Shown here piece after piece: positions 20,240 to 29,840 of a DNA stretch of 64,000 bases. Each line of letters starts with the position of its first letter. The stretch's first letter is position 1. A model generated the notes under the pieces. That model saw only the letters and a program-made list of their open reading frames with translations, did no database searches and was not told the origin of the DNA. Source of the DNA: Leclercia adecarboxylata (lineage in GTDB: Bacteria; Pseudomonadota; Gammaproteobacteria; Enterobacterales; Enterobacteriaceae); assembly GCF_006171285.1 (NCBI RefSeq), contig NZ_CP040889.1, positions 5,048,862-5,112,861 on the forward strand. Reading direction: 5' to 3'. The position numbers and the translations under genes are program-made.

Positions 20240-21778
20240 GTGGAAATGTCTTATCGTCGCGCCCTGTGGCGCAATTTTTTAGGCCAGTCTCCCGACTGGT
20301 ACAAACTGACCCTGGTTGTCTTCCTGGTTCTTAACCCGCTTATCTTCATCATCAGCCCTTTCGCCGCAGGCTGGCTGCTGGTGGCGGAGTTTATCTTCAC
20401 CCTAGCGATGGCGCTGAAGTGTTATCCCCTGCTGCCGGGCGGCCTGCTGGCCTTCGAGGCGGTGGTTATCGGCATGACCAGCGCAGAACACGTGAAAGAG
20501 GAGCTGGCGGCGAACCTCGAAGTGCTCCTGCTGCTGATGTTTATGGTGGCCGGGATCTACTTTATGAAGCAGTTGCTGCTGTTTATCTTTACCCGCCTGC
20601 TGCTGAGCATCCCCTCAAAAACTATGCTGTCGCTGGCCTTCTGCCTTGCAGCCGCGTTCCTGTCGGCCTTCCTCGATGCTCTGACCGTGGTCGCGGTGGT
20701 GATCAGCGTCGCCGTCGGTTTTTACGGGATTTATCACCGGGTGGCTTCGTCCCAGCCGGAAGCCGGCATGCAGGATGACAGTCACGTTGACGTCCATCAG
20801 CGCGACGTGCTGGAGCAGTTTCGCGCATTTCTGCGCAGCCTGATGATGCACGCGGGCGTGGGCACGGCCCTGGGCGGCGTGATGACCATGGTTGGCGAAC
20901 CGCAGAACCTGATCATCGCCAAAGCCGCGGGCTGGAATTTTGTTGAATTTTTCCTGCGCGTGGCGCCGGTCAGCGTGCCGGTGCTGGTGTGTGGCCTGTT
21001 CACCTGCTGGCTGGTGGAGAAGTGTAAATGGTTTGGTTACGGCACCCTGCTGCCGACCCAGGTGCGCGACGTGCTGCGCCGCTTCGACGACGAGAGCCGC
21101 AGCCAGCGGACCCGTCAGCAGCGGCTGGCGCTGATTTTCCAGGGCATCATTGGCGTCTGGCTGATTATTGCCCTGGCGTTTCATCTGGCGGAAGTGGGGC
21201 TGATTGGTCTGTCGGTGATTATTCTGGCCACCACCTTTAGCGGCGTGACGGATGAACACGCCATCGGCAAAGCCTTTACCGAAGCGCTGCCTTTTACCGC
21301 GCTGCTGGCGGTCTTTTTCGCGGTGGTGGCGGTAATTGTCGATCAGCATCTGTTTGCGCCGATTATTCAATTCGTACTGCAGGCTGAACCCGACGCCCAG
21401 CTGTCGCTGTTCTATCTGTTTAACGGCCTGCTGTCGGCCATCTCCGATAACGTGTTTGTCGGCTCGGTCTATATCAACGAAGCGAAAGCGGCAATGGAGA
21501 GCGGCGTGATAAACCGCGAGCAGTTTGAGATGCTGGCGGTGGCGATCAACACCGGCACCAACCTGCCTTCGGTGGCCACGCCAAACGGTCAGGCGGCTTT
21601 CCTGTTCTTACTGACCTCCACCCTCGCCCCGCTTATCCGCCTCTCTTATGGCCGGATGGTATGGATGGCGCTGCCTTATACCCTGGTATTAACCGCGGTC
21701 GGTTTGTTATGCGTCAAAATTACCCTCATTCCTTTTACCCAATGGATGCTGCAGGCGGGTATACTGGCGACGCATTAA
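20240..21778 (+). CDS. nhaB: Na+/H+ antiporter NhaB
   Basis: NhaB is an inner-membrane electrogenic sodium/proton exchanger used for Na+ export and pH control. The GTG at 20240 with AAGGA upstream gives 512 residues (E. coli 513). Numerous membrane segments are evident, as are strongly conserved stretches such as [34 protein letters not shown] and [18 protein letters not shown]. The gene diverges from fadR with about 200 bp between starts, the same arrangement as in E. coli. Confidence 0.96.
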   Translation: MEMSYRRALWRNFLGQSPDWYKLTLVVFLVLNPLIFIISPFAAGWLLVAEFIFTLAMALKCYPLLPGGLLAFEAVVIGMTSAEHVKEELAANLEVLLLLMFMVAGIYFMKQLLLFIFTRLLLSIPSKTMLSLAFCLAAAFLSAFLDALTVVAVVISVAVGFYGIYHRVASSQPEAGMQDDSHVDVHQRDVLEQFRAFLRSLMMHAGVGTALGGVMTMVGEPQNLIIAKAAGWNFVEFFLRVAPVSVPVLVCGLFTCWLVEKCKWFGYGTLLPTQVRDVLRRFDDESRSQRTRQQRLALIFQGIIGVWLIIALAFHLAEVGLIGLSVIILATTFSGVTDEHAIGKAFTEALPFTALLAVFFAVVAVIVDQHLFAPIIQFVLQAEPDAQLSLFYLFNGLLSAISDNVFVGSVYINEAKAAMESGVINREQFEMLAVAINTGTNLPSVATPNGQAAFLFLLTSTLAPLIRLSYGRMVWMALPYTLVLTAVGLLCVKITLIPFTQWMLQAGILATH

Positions 21779-21920
21779 GTCAGTCAGCCGGGCGATAATT
21801 CGCCCGGTTGCGCTTGTGCATGATAAATATCCGATTACGTTATATTTTGCGCGCTGAGGCTGGCGCGCAAATTGTTTTCGTTTACACTGCGCTTTCTATA
21901 CCTGTTCCAGGGAAATGATT

Positions 21921-22451
21921 ATGTTGAAATTTTTGAACCAGTGCTCGCGCGGACGCGGGGCGTGGTTGCTGTTGGCCCTGACCGCCTTCGCGTTAGAAAT
22001 GGTGGCATTGTGGTTCCAGCACGTGATGATGCTGAAGCCATGCGTGCTGTGTATCTACGAACGCTGCGCGCTGTTTGGCGTGATGGGCGCGGGTCTGGTG
22101 GGCGCTATCGCCCCGAAAAGCCCACTGCGCTATGGCGCCATCGCCCTCTGGCTCTACAGTGCCGGCAAAGGCCTGCAGCTCGCCTGGGAGCACACCATGA
22201 TCCAGCTGCACCCCTCCCCGTTCCAGACCTGTGATTTTGCCGCCAGCTTCCCGAGCTGGCTGCCGCTGGACAAGTGGCTGCCGCAGGTGTTCGTGGCTAC
22301 CGGTGACTGCGCCGTACGTCAGTGGGAATTCCTGACCCTCGAGATGCCGCAGTGGCTGGTGGGGATTTTTGCCGCCTACCTGGTCGTGGCGCTGCTGGTG
22401 CTGATTGCCCAGCCGTTTAAACCGAAAAAACGCGATTTGTTTGGTAGGTAA
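21921..22451 (+). CDS. dsbB: Disulfide bond formation protein B
   Basis: DsbB reoxidises periplasmic DsbA and passes electrons to quinones. The second ATG (21921) is chosen: AGGGAA lies 6 bases upstream and the protein then has 176 residues, as in E. coli. It has four membrane segments and both redox pairs, Cys41/Cys44 ([11 protein letters not shown]) and Cys104/Cys130 (QTCDF, TGDCAV). The quinone-linked Arg48 is present. Transcription ends at a strong terminator 5 bp past the stop. Confidence 0.97.
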   Translation: MLKFLNQCSRGRGAWLLLALTAFALEMVALWFQHVMMLKPCVLCIYERCALFGVMGAGLVGAIAPKSPLRYGAIALWLYSAGKGLQLAWEHTMIQLHPSPFQTCDFAASFPSWLPLDKWLPQVFVATGDCAVRQWEFLTLEMPQWLVGIFAAYLVVALLVLIAQPFKPKKRDLFGR

Positions 22452-22456
22452 AAGCA

Positions 22457-22485
22457 AAACGGCAACCCTGGGGGTTGCCGTTTTT
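22457..22485. terminator. Terminator after dsbB
   Basis: AAACGGCAACCC pairs with GGGTTGCCGTTT around a short loop, followed by TTTTT; the A-rich left arm makes it bidirectional. Confidence 0.9.
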
Positions 22486-22494
22486 AATGTTTGC

Positions 22495-22540
22495 GCCCTC
22501 TCCCCGTGGGAGAGGGTTGGGGTGAGGGCATCAGGCCGCA
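22495..22540 (-). repeat. Dispersed palindromic intergenic repeat, copy 3 (inverted)
   Basis: CCCTCTCCCC and GGGAGAGGG, then GGGGTGAGGGCATCAGGCCGCA. This is the reverse complement of the arrangement at 14921-14966. It lies between two terminators. Confidence 0.8.
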
Positions 22541-22545
22541 CTAAT

Positions 22546-22571
22546 AAAAAACCCGCCGAGGCGGGTTTTTT
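22546..22571. terminator. Terminator after ycgN
   Basis: AAAAAACCCGCC, loop GAG, GGCGGGTTTTTT. It abuts the ycgN stop codon and is bidirectional. Confidence 0.9.
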
Positions 22572-22572
22572 A

Positions 22573-23016
22573 TTATGCGCGGTTTGGGTGATTCAATATG
22601 TGGTCTTCCCAGTCGCGCACCTCTGACTCTTTCACCGCGATATGACGCACGGAGATCCGCTCGCCGTGCATCGCCGCTTTCGAGCCGGTCAGGAGGGGGT
22701 GCCACTTCGGCAAATCTTTACCCTCCGCCAGCAGACGGTAGGCGCAGGTCGGCGGCAGCCATTCAAAGGTCGGCAGGTTGTCGCGGGTCAGCTTGATGCA
22801 GTCCGGCTCCAGCTCGAAACGGCGCTCGTAGTTGCGGCACTGGCAGGTTTTGATGTTCAGCTGATTACAGGCGACGTTGGTGAAATAGATTTCGTCCGAG
22901 TCTTCATCCATCAGCTTGTGCAGGCAGCACTGCCCGCAACCGTCGCACAGCGATTCCCACTCGGCGTCGGTCATGTTGTCGAGAGTTTTGCTTTGCCAGA
23001 AAGGGATTTCGCTCAT
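22573..23016 (-). CDS. ycgN: Cysteine-cluster protein YcgN
   Basis: The product is 147 residues from the ATG at 23016. A GTG at 23028 would add four residues but has no ribosome site. The sequence [13 protein letters not shown] shows the YkgJ/UPF0153-type CxxCxxCC cluster, and further cysteines ([16 protein letters not shown]) could complete a metal or Fe-S site. Function is unknown. It is the last of three genes (ycgL, ycgM, ycgN) on this strand, in the same order as in E. coli. Confidence 0.9.
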   Translation of the reverse strand: MSEIPFWQSKTLDNMTDAEWESLCDGCGQCCLHKLMDEDSDEIYFTNVACNQLNIKTCQCRNYERRFELEPDCIKLTRDNLPTFEWLPPTCAYRLLAEGKDLPKWHPLLTGSKAAMHGERISVRHIAVKESEVRDWEDHILNHPNRA

Positions 23017-23109
23017 AAGGATGTCCACACGTCAAAAGAAAGCGCACCTTATAACCAGTCTGGCATCTCGATGCAAGTTTTGCCGCCCTTTTAAGGCGGC
23101 AAGCGGGGA

Positions 23110-23769
23110 TTACAGCACGCGGGTTTTCAGTGACAGGCCGTTGACGGAGAGCTCCAGCTCATCGCCACCGTTCAGCGGGCCTACCCCTTCCGGGGTGCCG
23201 GTGAGGATCACATCGCCCGGTTTCAGGGTGAAGTAACGACTCATGTAGGCAATCAGCGGCACGATTTTGTGGATCATGTCGGACGTAGAACCCTGCTGAC
23301 GCACTTCGCCGTTAATTTTCAGGCTCAGGGTGGTGTTCTGCGGATCGTCCTGGAATTCCGACACCGGTACGAAGCCGGAGATTGGACAGGAGTTATCAAA
23401 ACCCTTGGCTTTCTCCCACGGCTGACCCGCTTTTTTCATTTTGCCCTGCACCTCGCGCAGGGTCAGGTCCAGCGCCACACCATAACCGGCAATCGCTTTC
23501 TGCACATGATCTTCAGAAGCCTGGCGCAGCGTAGCGCCAATCAGCACCGCCAGTTCCACTTCGTGGTGAACCGAACCCAGCCCCTGCGGGATCGCCAGCG
23601 GCTGGCGAATATCACAGAGGGCGGTTTCCGGTTTAATAAACAGCACCGGCTCGTTCGGAACCGCACTGCCCATTTCCTGAATATGCTTCGCGTAATTACT
23701 GCCGACGCAGACGACTTTGCTTACCGGATAATCCAGCAAGGCGCCTTGCCAGTTATGATGCTGATACAT
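23110..23769 (-). CDS. ycgM: Fumarylacetoacetate-hydrolase-family protein YcgM
   Basis: The 219-residue product covers the complete FAH fold. The metal-binding residues are in VHHEVELAVLIG and the conserved GYGVALDLTLREVQ follows, with the C-terminal signature LKPGDVILTGTPEGVGPL. Family members of this size (FAHD1-like) decarboxylate oxaloacetate or hydrolyse acylpyruvates, using Mg2+. The true substrate of YcgM is not known to me. It lies 47 bp after ycgL and 93 bp before ycgN. Confidence 0.92.
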   Translation of the reverse strand: MYQHHNWQGALLDYPVSKVVCVGSNYAKHIQEMGSAVPNEPVLFIKPETALCDIRQPLAIPQGLGSVHHEVELAVLIGATLRQASEDHVQKAIAGYGVALDLTLREVQGKMKKAGQPWEKAKGFDNSCPISGFVPVSEFQDDPQNTTLSLKINGEVRQQGSTSDMIHKIVPLIAYMSRYFTLKPGDVILTGTPEGVGPLNGGDELELSVNGLSLKTRVL

Positions 23770-23816
23770 AATGAGCCCCTAAAAGGTTAATGTAACGCTG
23801 ACAGATAATTCTTAAA

Positions 23817-24092
23817 CTATTTTTTTCCCTGCGCCTCAAGATGCTGTTTAAGTAAATTCTCTTGCGGCGGAGGGAGTTGTAAATAATAGCCCTGTTCGGC
23901 TAACGCGCTTTTCACTTTTTCCAGATCGGCGTTCTTCAGCTGCTTGCGCCCGTCGAGCGGCATCAGCATCACCATTTGCGGCTTTCCGAAGGTCTTCATC
24001 AGTGCCTCAGGCACGCGGGAAAAATCGTCCTTTTTTTCGACATAGAGATAGGTCTGGTCGCGTTGGGTACTTCTGTAGATCACACAAAACAT
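23817..24092 (-). CDS. ycgL: YcgL-domain protein
   Basis: The 91-residue product starts [24 protein letters not shown] and matches the YcgL domain over its full length; the E. coli protein has a slightly longer annotated N-terminus. It is small, soluble and alpha/beta, of unknown function. It is the first gene of ycgLMN and diverges from minC, with 126 bp between the start codons. Confidence 0.9.
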   Translation of the reverse strand: MFCVIYRSTQRDQTYLYVEKKDDFSRVPEALMKTFGKPQMVMLMPLDGRKQLKNADLEKVKSALAEQGYYLQLPPPQENLLKQHLEAQGKK

Positions 24093-24218
24093 ATATTTAC
24101 TCAGAATTAACGGGGAGGGTGACTTGCCTCAATATAGTTGTGACTATAACATGCCTGATACTCTTCGGAATATCACGACGCACACGCCGTGGTAAAAAGC
24201 AAATTGAGTAAGGCCAGG

Positions 24219-24911
24219 ATGTCAAACACGCCAATCGAGCTTAAAGGCAGTAGCTTCACCTTATCAGTGGTTCATTTGCATGAAGCAAAACCCGAGGTTA
24301 TTCGTCAGGCGTTAGAAGACAAAATCGCCCAGGCGCCCGCATTTCTTAAACATGCGCCCGTCGTCATTAACGTAAGCGACCTTGAAGCGCCGATTAACTG
24401 GCAGCAGTTGCAGCAGGCAGTGTTAGCCACCGGCCTGCGGATTGTTGGCATCAGCGGCTGCAAAGATGCCGCACTGAAAGCCGAAATTGACGAGGCGGGT
24501 CTTCCGCTGCTCACCGAAGGCAAAGATAAAGCCCCACGCGCAGAGCCCCCTGCCCCGCCTGAACTCCCTGTTACACCCGTCACAAAAACGCGCTTGATCG
24601 ATCTGCCGGTGCGTTCCGGTCAGCGTATTTATGCGCCAAACTGTGACCTTATTGTAACTAACCACGTCAGCGCTGGTGCAGAACTTATCGCCGATGGCAA
24701 TATTCATATCTATGGCTCCATGCGGGGTCGCGCGCTGGCGGGTGCCAGCGGCGATCGCGATGCGCAAATTTTTTGTACCCATCTGGAGGCGGAGCTGGTC
24801 TCCATCGCAGGTGTTTACTGGCTGAGCGATAACATCCCGGCCGAATTTTCTGGTAAAGCCGCTCGTCTGCGTCTGGCAGACAACGCTTTGACCGTTCAAC
24901 CGTTGAATTGA
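24219..24911 (+). CDS. minC: Septum-site inhibitor MinC
   Basis: MinC blocks FtsZ ring formation away from midcell and is brought to the membrane by MinD. The ATG at 24219 gives 230 residues (E. coli 231); the upstream in-frame extension is not part of the family. The N-terminal FtsZ-antagonist domain covers about 1-100, a Pro/Ala/Lys-rich linker ([16 protein letters not shown]) follows, and the C-terminal beta-helix domain (about 125-230) carries [16 protein letters not shown] and the [10 protein letters not shown] motif used for MinD binding. It is the first gene of minCDE. Confidence 0.97.
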   Translation: MSNTPIELKGSSFTLSVVHLHEAKPEVIRQALEDKIAQAPAFLKHAPVVINVSDLEAPINWQQLQQAVLATGLRIVGISGCKDAALKAEIDEAGLPLLTEGKDKAPRAEPPAPPELPVTPVTKTRLIDLPVRSGQRIYAPNCDLIVTNHVSAGAELIADGNIHIYGSMRGRALAGASGDRDAQIFCTHLEAELVSIAGVYWLSDNIPAEFSGKAARLRLADNALTVQPLN

Positions 24912-24934
24912 TCCCTTTTTAACAAGGAATTTCT

Positions 24935-25747
24935 ATGGCACGCATTATTGTTGTTACTTCGGGTAAAGGAGGCGTTGGCAAGACCACCTCCAGCGCGGCC
25001 ATCGCTACTGGTTTGGCCCAGAAGGGAAAGAAAACTGTCGTTATCGACTTCGATATCGGCCTGCGTAACCTCGACCTGATTATGGGTTGCGAGCGCCGCG
25101 TGGTGTACGATTTCGTGAACGTGATTCAGGGTGATGCCACGCTGAATCAGGCAATGATCAAAGATAAGCGTACCGACAACCTCTATATTCTCCCCGCTTC
25201 CCAGACGCGCGACAAAGACGCGCTGACCCGCGAAGGCGTGGAAAAGGTGCTCGATGAGCTGAAAAAAATGGACTTCGATTTCGTGGTCTGTGATTCACCT
25301 GCGGGCATCGAAACCGGTGCGCTGATGGCGCTCTACTTCGCCGATGAAGCGATCATCACCACCAACCCGGAAGTCTCTTCCGTGCGCGACTCCGACCGTA
25401 TTCTGGGGATCCTTGCTTCAAAATCCCGTCGCGCAGAGAATGGCGAAGAGCCGATTAAAGAGCACCTGCTGCTGACCCGTTATAATCCGGGTCGCGTCAA
25501 TAAAGGTGATATGCTGAGTATGGAAGACGTGCTGGAGATCCTGCGCATCAAACTGGTTGGCGTTATCCCGGAAGATCAATCCGTGCTGCGCGCCTCTAAC
25601 CAGGGTGAACCGGTTATCCTCGACGCTAACGCAGACGCCGGTAAAGCGTATGCGGACACGGTAGATCGTCTGCTCGGAGAAGAACGTCCTTTCCGCTTCA
25701 TAGAAGAAGAGAAGAAAGGTTTCCTCAAACGCCTGTTCGGAGGATAA
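24935..25747 (+). CDS. minD: Septum-site ATPase MinD
   Basis: MinD is a ParA/MinD-family ATPase that dimerises on the membrane with ATP, recruits MinC and oscillates pole to pole with MinE. It has 270 residues. The deviant Walker A motif GKGGVGKTT carries Lys11 and Lys16. The C-terminal amphipathic membrane-targeting helix KKGFLKRLFGG is intact. The gene lies 23 bp after minC with AAGGAA as ribosome site, and only 3 bp separate it from minE. Confidence 0.98.
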   Translation: MARIIVVTSGKGGVGKTTSSAAIATGLAQKGKKTVVIDFDIGLRNLDLIMGCERRVVYDFVNVIQGDATLNQAMIKDKRTDNLYILPASQTRDKDALTREGVEKVLDELKKMDFDFVVCDSPAGIETGALMALYFADEAIITTNPEVSSVRDSDRILGILASKSRRAENGEEPIKEHLLLTRYNPGRVNKGDMLSMEDVLEILRIKLVGVIPEDQSVLRASNQGEPVILDANADAGKAYADTVDRLLGEERPFRFIEEEKKGFLKRLFGG

Positions 25748-25750
25748 GTT

Positions 25751-26020
25751 ATGGCATTACTGGACTTTTTTCTCTCGCGGAAAAAAAGCACCGCCAACAT
25801 CGCAAAAGAACGACTGCAGATCATCGTCGCGGAACGCCGCCGCAGCGATGCAGAACCGCATTACCTGCCGCAGCTGCGCAAAGACATCCTGGAAGTGATT
25901 TGTAAGTATGTGCAGATCGACCCGGAGATGGTGACCGTACAGCTGGAGCAAAAGGACGGGGATATCTCGATTCTGGAGCTCAACGTGACCCTGCCGGAAG
26001 CGGAAGAGTCGCGTTCATAA
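25751..26020 (+). CDS. minE: Min topological specificity factor MinE
   Basis: MinE stimulates the MinD ATPase and keeps the inhibitor away from midcell. The 89-residue product has the N-terminal membrane and MinD-contact region ([26 protein letters not shown]), followed by the dimerisation and topological-specificity domain. It is nearly identical to E. coli MinE except at the very C-terminus (EESRS). A pair of REP elements follows. Confidence 0.98.
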
Positions 26021-26025
26021 CGGCG

Positions 26026-26093
26026 TTGCCGGGCGGTGCGATGCTTGCCCGGCCTACATTTGTAGCCCCGGCAAGCGCAGCGCCGCCGGGGAA
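26026..26093. repeat. BIME: two REP elements in inverted orientation
   Basis: TTGCCGGGCGGTGCGATGCTTGCCCGGC (26026-26053) is followed after a short spacer by CCCCGGCAAGCGCAGCGCCGCCGGGG (about 26066-26091). They face each other in the minE-rnd gap. Confidence 0.82.
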
Positions 26094-26101
26094 TTCACCC
26101 T

Positions 26102-27229
26102 TTACTGCGGATACTCTTCCAGCAGCGCATTCAGGCGTTCTGCCATTAACTCCCCGCGCCATCCGGCAATCAGTTCCGGCGTGCCGTTTTGCGGTTTCAG
26201 CTTCCAGTGCGCGTTCAGCAGCTGGTTAATCTGACGGCGTGAAGCCAGCAGCTCGGCGCTGACTTTGCTCTCGGTTGCCACTTCCTGGACCAGAGCTTTA
26301 ATTGCCTTAAAGGCTTTGCGATAGCCCGGCATATCCATCAGGTTCAACAGTGGCTCCGGCAGCGCCTCTTCCGGCAACTCCTGAGCTTTCGCCACCAGCG
26401 CCAGCAGGGTTTTACCGTGGAAACGGATCTCCGAACCCGAAAGTCCGATGCTGTCCAGTTCCCCCAGGCTGCCCGGCATGTAACGCGCCACGGCCCACAG
26501 ATGTTCCTCGCGCACCACAAAGTTCACCGCCAGATCGCGCTCGCGGGCCTTACGCAGACGCCAGTCGGCCAGCAGCTGCAGGCAGGCCAGCTGGCGGGTA
26601 CGCAGCTGCCAGGCGTTGCTGATATCGCGCCAGGCCTCTTTCGGATCGGTGACTTCCTTACGACGCAGCTGCGTCATCCGGCACTCGTTCAGGGCCGCAG
26701 GCAGCCAGCCGGAGGCTTCGGCCTCTTTCATCAGCTGACCGGCAATCGGTAGGAGATAGAACACATCCGCCGCCGCGTAGTCGAGCTGACGCTCGGTCAG
26801 CGGACGCGCCAGCCAGTCGGTGCGGGATTCGCTCTTGTCGATAGCAAGGCCGGTATACTCCTCCACCATGGCGGCAAAGCCCCACGACAGCGGACGCCCG
26901 GCAAAAGCGGCGAGGATCTGGGTATCGATCAGCGGCTCCGGCATGATGCCGAAGGTGTTGAGGAAAACTTCCAGATCTTCACTCCCGGCGTGCAGATATT
27001 TGGTGATGGCGGTATCCAGCAGCAGCTCGCGCATCGGCGTCCAGTCGGTGATCCCCAGCGGGTCGATAAGCGATACCTTTTTGCCGTCATACAGCTGGAT
27101 CAGGCCCAGCTGAGGATAATAGGTGCGGGTACGAACAAACTCGGTATCCAGCGCAATGGCGTCTGCATCGCGGGTAATATCGCACAGCGAAGCCAGTTCG
27201 TCGTTGGTGGTGATCATCTGGTAGTTCAA
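26102..27229 (-). CDS. rnd: Ribonuclease D
   Basis: RNase D is a 3'-5' exonuclease that trims tRNA precursors and other small RNAs. The start is taken at TTG 27229 (NYQMITTNDE...), giving 375 residues as in E. coli, which also uses UUG. The DEDDy residues are visible in ALDTEFVRT, HAGSEDLEVF and YAAADVFYLLP. Two HRDC-type helical domains form the C-terminal half. Upstream the transcript carries a T7 tract instead of a strong ribosome site, a feature reported as needed for rnd translation in E. coli. Confidence 0.95.
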   Translation of the reverse strand: MNYQMITTNDELASLCDITRDADAIALDTEFVRTRTYYPQLGLIQLYDGKKVSLIDPLGITDWTPMRELLLDTAITKYLHAGSEDLEVFLNTFGIMPEPLIDTQILAAFAGRPLSWGFAAMVEEYTGLAIDKSESRTDWLARPLTERQLDYAAADVFYLLPIAGQLMKEAEASGWLPAALNECRMTQLRRKEVTDPKEAWRDISNAWQLRTRQLACLQLLADWRLRKARERDLAVNFVVREEHLWAVARYMPGSLGELDSIGLSGSEIRFHGKTLLALVAKAQELPEEALPEPLLNLMDMPGYRKAFKAIKALVQEVATESKVSAELLASRRQINQLLNAHWKLKPQNGTPELIAGWRGELMAERLNALLEEYPQ

Positions 27230-27256
27230 ATCATATTCTCTTTGGTTTGCGCCCAT

Positions 27257-27283
27257 AAAAAAACGCTGGCCAGGCCAGCGTTT
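27257..27283 (-). terminator. fadD terminator hairpin and U tract, also the rnd leader element
   Basis: Read on the minus strand, AACGCTGGCC pairs with GGCCAGCGTT and is followed by T7 (27263-27257). The hairpin begins about 20 nt after the fadD stop. The T7 run ends 27 nt before the rnd TTG, so a single element can act as terminator and as the U-rich translation enhancer of rnd. Confidence 0.8.
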
Positions 27284-27303
27284 CTGGGTGACTAACACGA
27301 AGC

Positions 27304-28989
27304 TCAGCCTTTATTGTCCACTTTGGCGCGCGCTTCGTCACGTAATTCTCGTCGCAATATCTTCCCGACGTTCGATTTTGGCAGTTCGTCGCGAAACTCC
27401 ACCAGCTTCGGCACTTTATACCCGGTGAGCTGGCGACGGCAGAAGGTGATCAGCGCGTCTTCGCTCAGGGCAGGATCTTTTTTCACCACAAAGATTTTAA
27501 CCGTTTCGCCGCTGCTGCCTGCCGGAACCCCTACCGCGGCCACTTCCAGCACGCCGTTGTGCTGCATGACCACGTCTTCGATCTCGTTCGGATAGACGTT
27601 GAAACCGGAGACCAGGATCATGTCTTTCTTACGATCGACGATGCGCAGGAAACCTTCGTCATCCATCACCGCGATATCCCCGGTGTGCAGCCAGCCGTCC
27701 TTGATGATTTCATCAGTGGCTTCCGGACGCTGCCAGTAGCCCAGCATCACCTGCGGGCCTCGCACGCAGAGCTCGCCCGGCTCGCCATGCGGCACTTCGT
27801 TATCGTCGTCATCCACCAGTTTGGCTTCGGTGGAGGGCACCGGCAGGCCGATGCTGCCGCTGTGATAGTCGATATCGTGCGGGTTAACGCTCACCAGCGG
27901 GGCGCATTCGGTCAGGCCATAGCCCTCCAGCAGATACTGGCCGGTCAGTTTCACCCAGCGCTCGGCCACCGCCTGCTGTACCGGCATCCCGCCCCCCGCA
28001 GACAGATGCAGGGTGGAGAAATCGAGCTGCTGGAACTCTTTATTATTGAGAAGCGCGTTAAACAGGGTGTTTACCCCGGTCATGGCGGTGAACGGATATT
28101 TCGCCAGCTCTTTGACCAGGCCCGGAATATCGCGCGGGTTGGTGATCAGCACGTTCTGCCCGCCGAGCTCGATAAACAGCAGGCAGTTCATGGTCAACGC
28201 GAAGATGTGATAGAGCGGCAGCGCGGTGATCACCAGCTCTTTGCCGCGATGCAGCAGCGGCCCGTAGGTGGCATTCACCTGCTCGAGGTTCGCCAGCATG
28301 TTGCGGTGGGTGAGCATCGCCCCTTTCGCCACGCCGGTGGTGCCGCCCGTATACTGCAGGAACGCCAGATCCTGGGAGACGATTTCGGGCTTCACGTACT
28401 GCATCCGGTAGCCCTGGTGCAGCGCCCGGCGGAAGGAGATGGCATCCGGCAGATGGTATTTCGGCACCAGCCGTTTGACGTACTTGACGACGAAGTTAAC
28501 CAGCGTCCCCTTGGCGGTGGAGAGCTGGTCGCCCATTCGCGTCAGAATGACGTGTTTGACCTGGGTTTTATCAACCACTTTTTCCAGCGTGTGGGCGAAG
28601 TTGGAGACAATCACAATCGCCGAGGCGCCGCTGTCGTTCAGCTGATGTTCCAGCTCGCGCGGAGTATAAAGCGGGTTGACGTTAACCACGATCATCCCGG
28701 CGCGCAGAATGCCGAACAGCGCCACCGGATACTGCAGCAGGTTCGGCATCATCAGCGCCACGCGATCGCCCTTCTGCAGGCCTAACCCCTCCTGCAGATA
28801 GGCCGCAAAGGCCCGGCTGCGCTCTTCCAGCTTACGGAAGGTCATCACTTCGCCCATGTTCACAAACGCAGGCTGATCGGCGTAACGTGTTACGGAGTTT
28901 TCAAACAGTTCAACCAGGGATTGATAACGGTCAGGGTTTATCTCTGCGGGAACATCCGCAGGATATCGGTTAAGCCAAACCTTCTTCAC
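27304..28989 (-). CDS. fadD: Long-chain fatty acid-CoA ligase
   Basis: FadD activates long-chain fatty acids to acyl-CoA at the inner membrane, coupled to uptake through FadL. The GTG at 28989 preceded by AGAGGTGAT gives 561 residues ([13 protein letters not shown]...), equal to E. coli. The AMP-binding motif is [11 protein letters not shown], followed by GYGLTECAP, the fatty-acyl signature region [12 protein letters not shown], and the C-terminal catalytic Lys in [13 protein letters not shown] FadR operator lies about 70-90 bp upstream. Transcription probably ends at the hairpin shared with the rnd leader. Confidence 0.97.
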   Translation of the reverse strand: MKKVWLNRYPADVPAEINPDRYQSLVELFENSVTRYADQPAFVNMGEVMTFRKLEERSRAFAAYLQEGLGLQKGDRVALMMPNLLQYPVALFGILRAGMIVVNVNPLYTPRELEHQLNDSGASAIVIVSNFAHTLEKVVDKTQVKHVILTRMGDQLSTAKGTLVNFVVKYVKRLVPKYHLPDAISFRRALHQGYRMQYVKPEIVSQDLAFLQYTGGTTGVAKGAMLTHRNMLANLEQVNATYGPLLHRGKELVITALPLYHIFALTMNCLLFIELGGQNVLITNPRDIPGLVKELAKYPFTAMTGVNTLFNALLNNKEFQQLDFSTLHLSAGGGMPVQQAVAERWVKLTGQYLLEGYGLTECAPLVSVNPHDIDYHSGSIGLPVPSTEAKLVDDDDNEVPHGEPGELCVRGPQVMLGYWQRPEATDEIIKDGWLHTGDIAVMDDEGFLRIVDRKKDMILVSGFNVYPNEIEDVVMQHNGVLEVAAVGVPAGSSGETVKIFVVKKDPALSEDALITFCRRQLTGYKVPKLVEFRDELPKSNVGKILRRELRDEARAKVDNKG

Positions 28990-29057
28990 TACATCACCTC
29001 TGAAAAGCGTGTTCGTCGTCATCACAACCCCGGTTAATAAACAAGTCGTTAACATAA

Positions 29058-29078
29058 TATTAACTCAGCGTACCAGTT
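29058..29078 (-). promoter_or_regulatory. FadR operator upstream of fadD
   Basis: On the minus strand AACTGGTACGCTGAGTT fits the FadR operator pattern (A-C-TGGT-C-GA--TGTT-like) and strongly resembles the principal operator I recall for E. coli fadD. It lies 69-89 bp upstream of the fadD start. Confidence 0.78.
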
Positions 29079-29193
29079 TATTAATTGCCCGGATTTAAGG
29101 TTGCGAAGCGCGTCACTATTTATTTTTCTTATTACCGTGGAAAAAACGAAACAGCGGACGGGCCGCTGTTTCTTATTCAATAATAACAGTCAC

Positions 29194-29781
29194 TTACTCT
29201 GTTACTATCGTCCGGACCTGTGCAGGGCCGGGGCCATAACCTGGCCAGCCGCCGTAGCCGTATCCATAGCCATAACGCCATGGATGGGGTCCCCAGTACC
29301 AGGGATCCGGTGGCGGCATCATCACCTGCTGCTGTACCCGCCAGCGTTTATAGCCGTTGACCTGCATGGTCATAAATTTATAGGGAGTGTTGCCGATTTT
29401 ACCCTGCTCTGCGCCGGTGATCGGCCCCACCACGGTGATCAGTTGCCCACGGAAATCCACCGGATCGAGGAAGCCGTTAACATCGGCGTAGATCCGGCCC
29501 CGTGAGGCTTCACCCAGAACCGGACGCGCGCCGCTGTCCAGGGGCACGGTGGCAATCTCCAGACGGGTTTTGCCCTGCTGGTTGATGACCTCCACCACTT
29601 TGCCGCCGAAACGCGACTCCTGGCCCACGTAGAGTTCCGGGGCGTTCATCACCCGGACCAGATCCTGCTGCGGCGTCGGACTGCTGCCCTGGATCGCATC
29701 AGGCACTGAAACACATCCTGTTAATGCCAGGGCCAGCGCCCCGACGGTCAGCAGACGAACAACATATTTTTGAACCGCCAT
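29194..29781 (-). CDS. yeaY: Slp-family outer-membrane lipoprotein YeaY
   Basis: The 195-residue product has a signal peptide ending in lipobox LALTGC (Cys near residue 22). The Slp domain follows, and the C-terminal tail is rich in Tyr, Gly, Trp and Pro ([16 protein letters not shown]). The ATG at 29781 is preceded by AAGGAG. E. coli yeaY belongs to the sigmaE envelope-stress regulon, and a sigmaE-like promoter lies just upstream, overlapping the end of tsaB. Precise role unknown. Confidence 0.92.
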   Translation of the reverse strand: MAVQKYVVRLLTVGALALALTGCVSVPDAIQGSSPTPQQDLVRVMNAPELYVGQESRFGGKVVEVINQQGKTRLEIATVPLDSGARPVLGEASRGRIYADVNGFLDPVDFRGQLITVVGPITGAEQGKIGNTPYKFMTMQVNGYKRWRVQQQVMMPPPDPWYWGPHPWRYGYGYGYGGWPGYGPGPAQVRTIVTE

Positions 29782-29812
29782 GATGCGACTCCTTTTTCTC
29801 AGGCTCTTATAC

Positions 29813-29840
29813 TGAGATTCACTCCCGGCCCGGAAGTTTC
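29813..29840 (-). promoter_or_regulatory. SigmaE-like promoter of yeaY inside the tsaB 3' end
   Basis: On the minus strand GAAACTT, 16 bases, then TCTCA matches GGAACTT-N16-TCTGA at 10 of 12 positions. The start of transcription would be about 25 nt before the yeaY ATG. Confidence 0.7.

Noticed and set aside
27559..28785. A 408-codon plus-strand frame opposite fadD
   Set aside because: Antisense shadow of fadD; His- and Gln-rich composition and no start signal.
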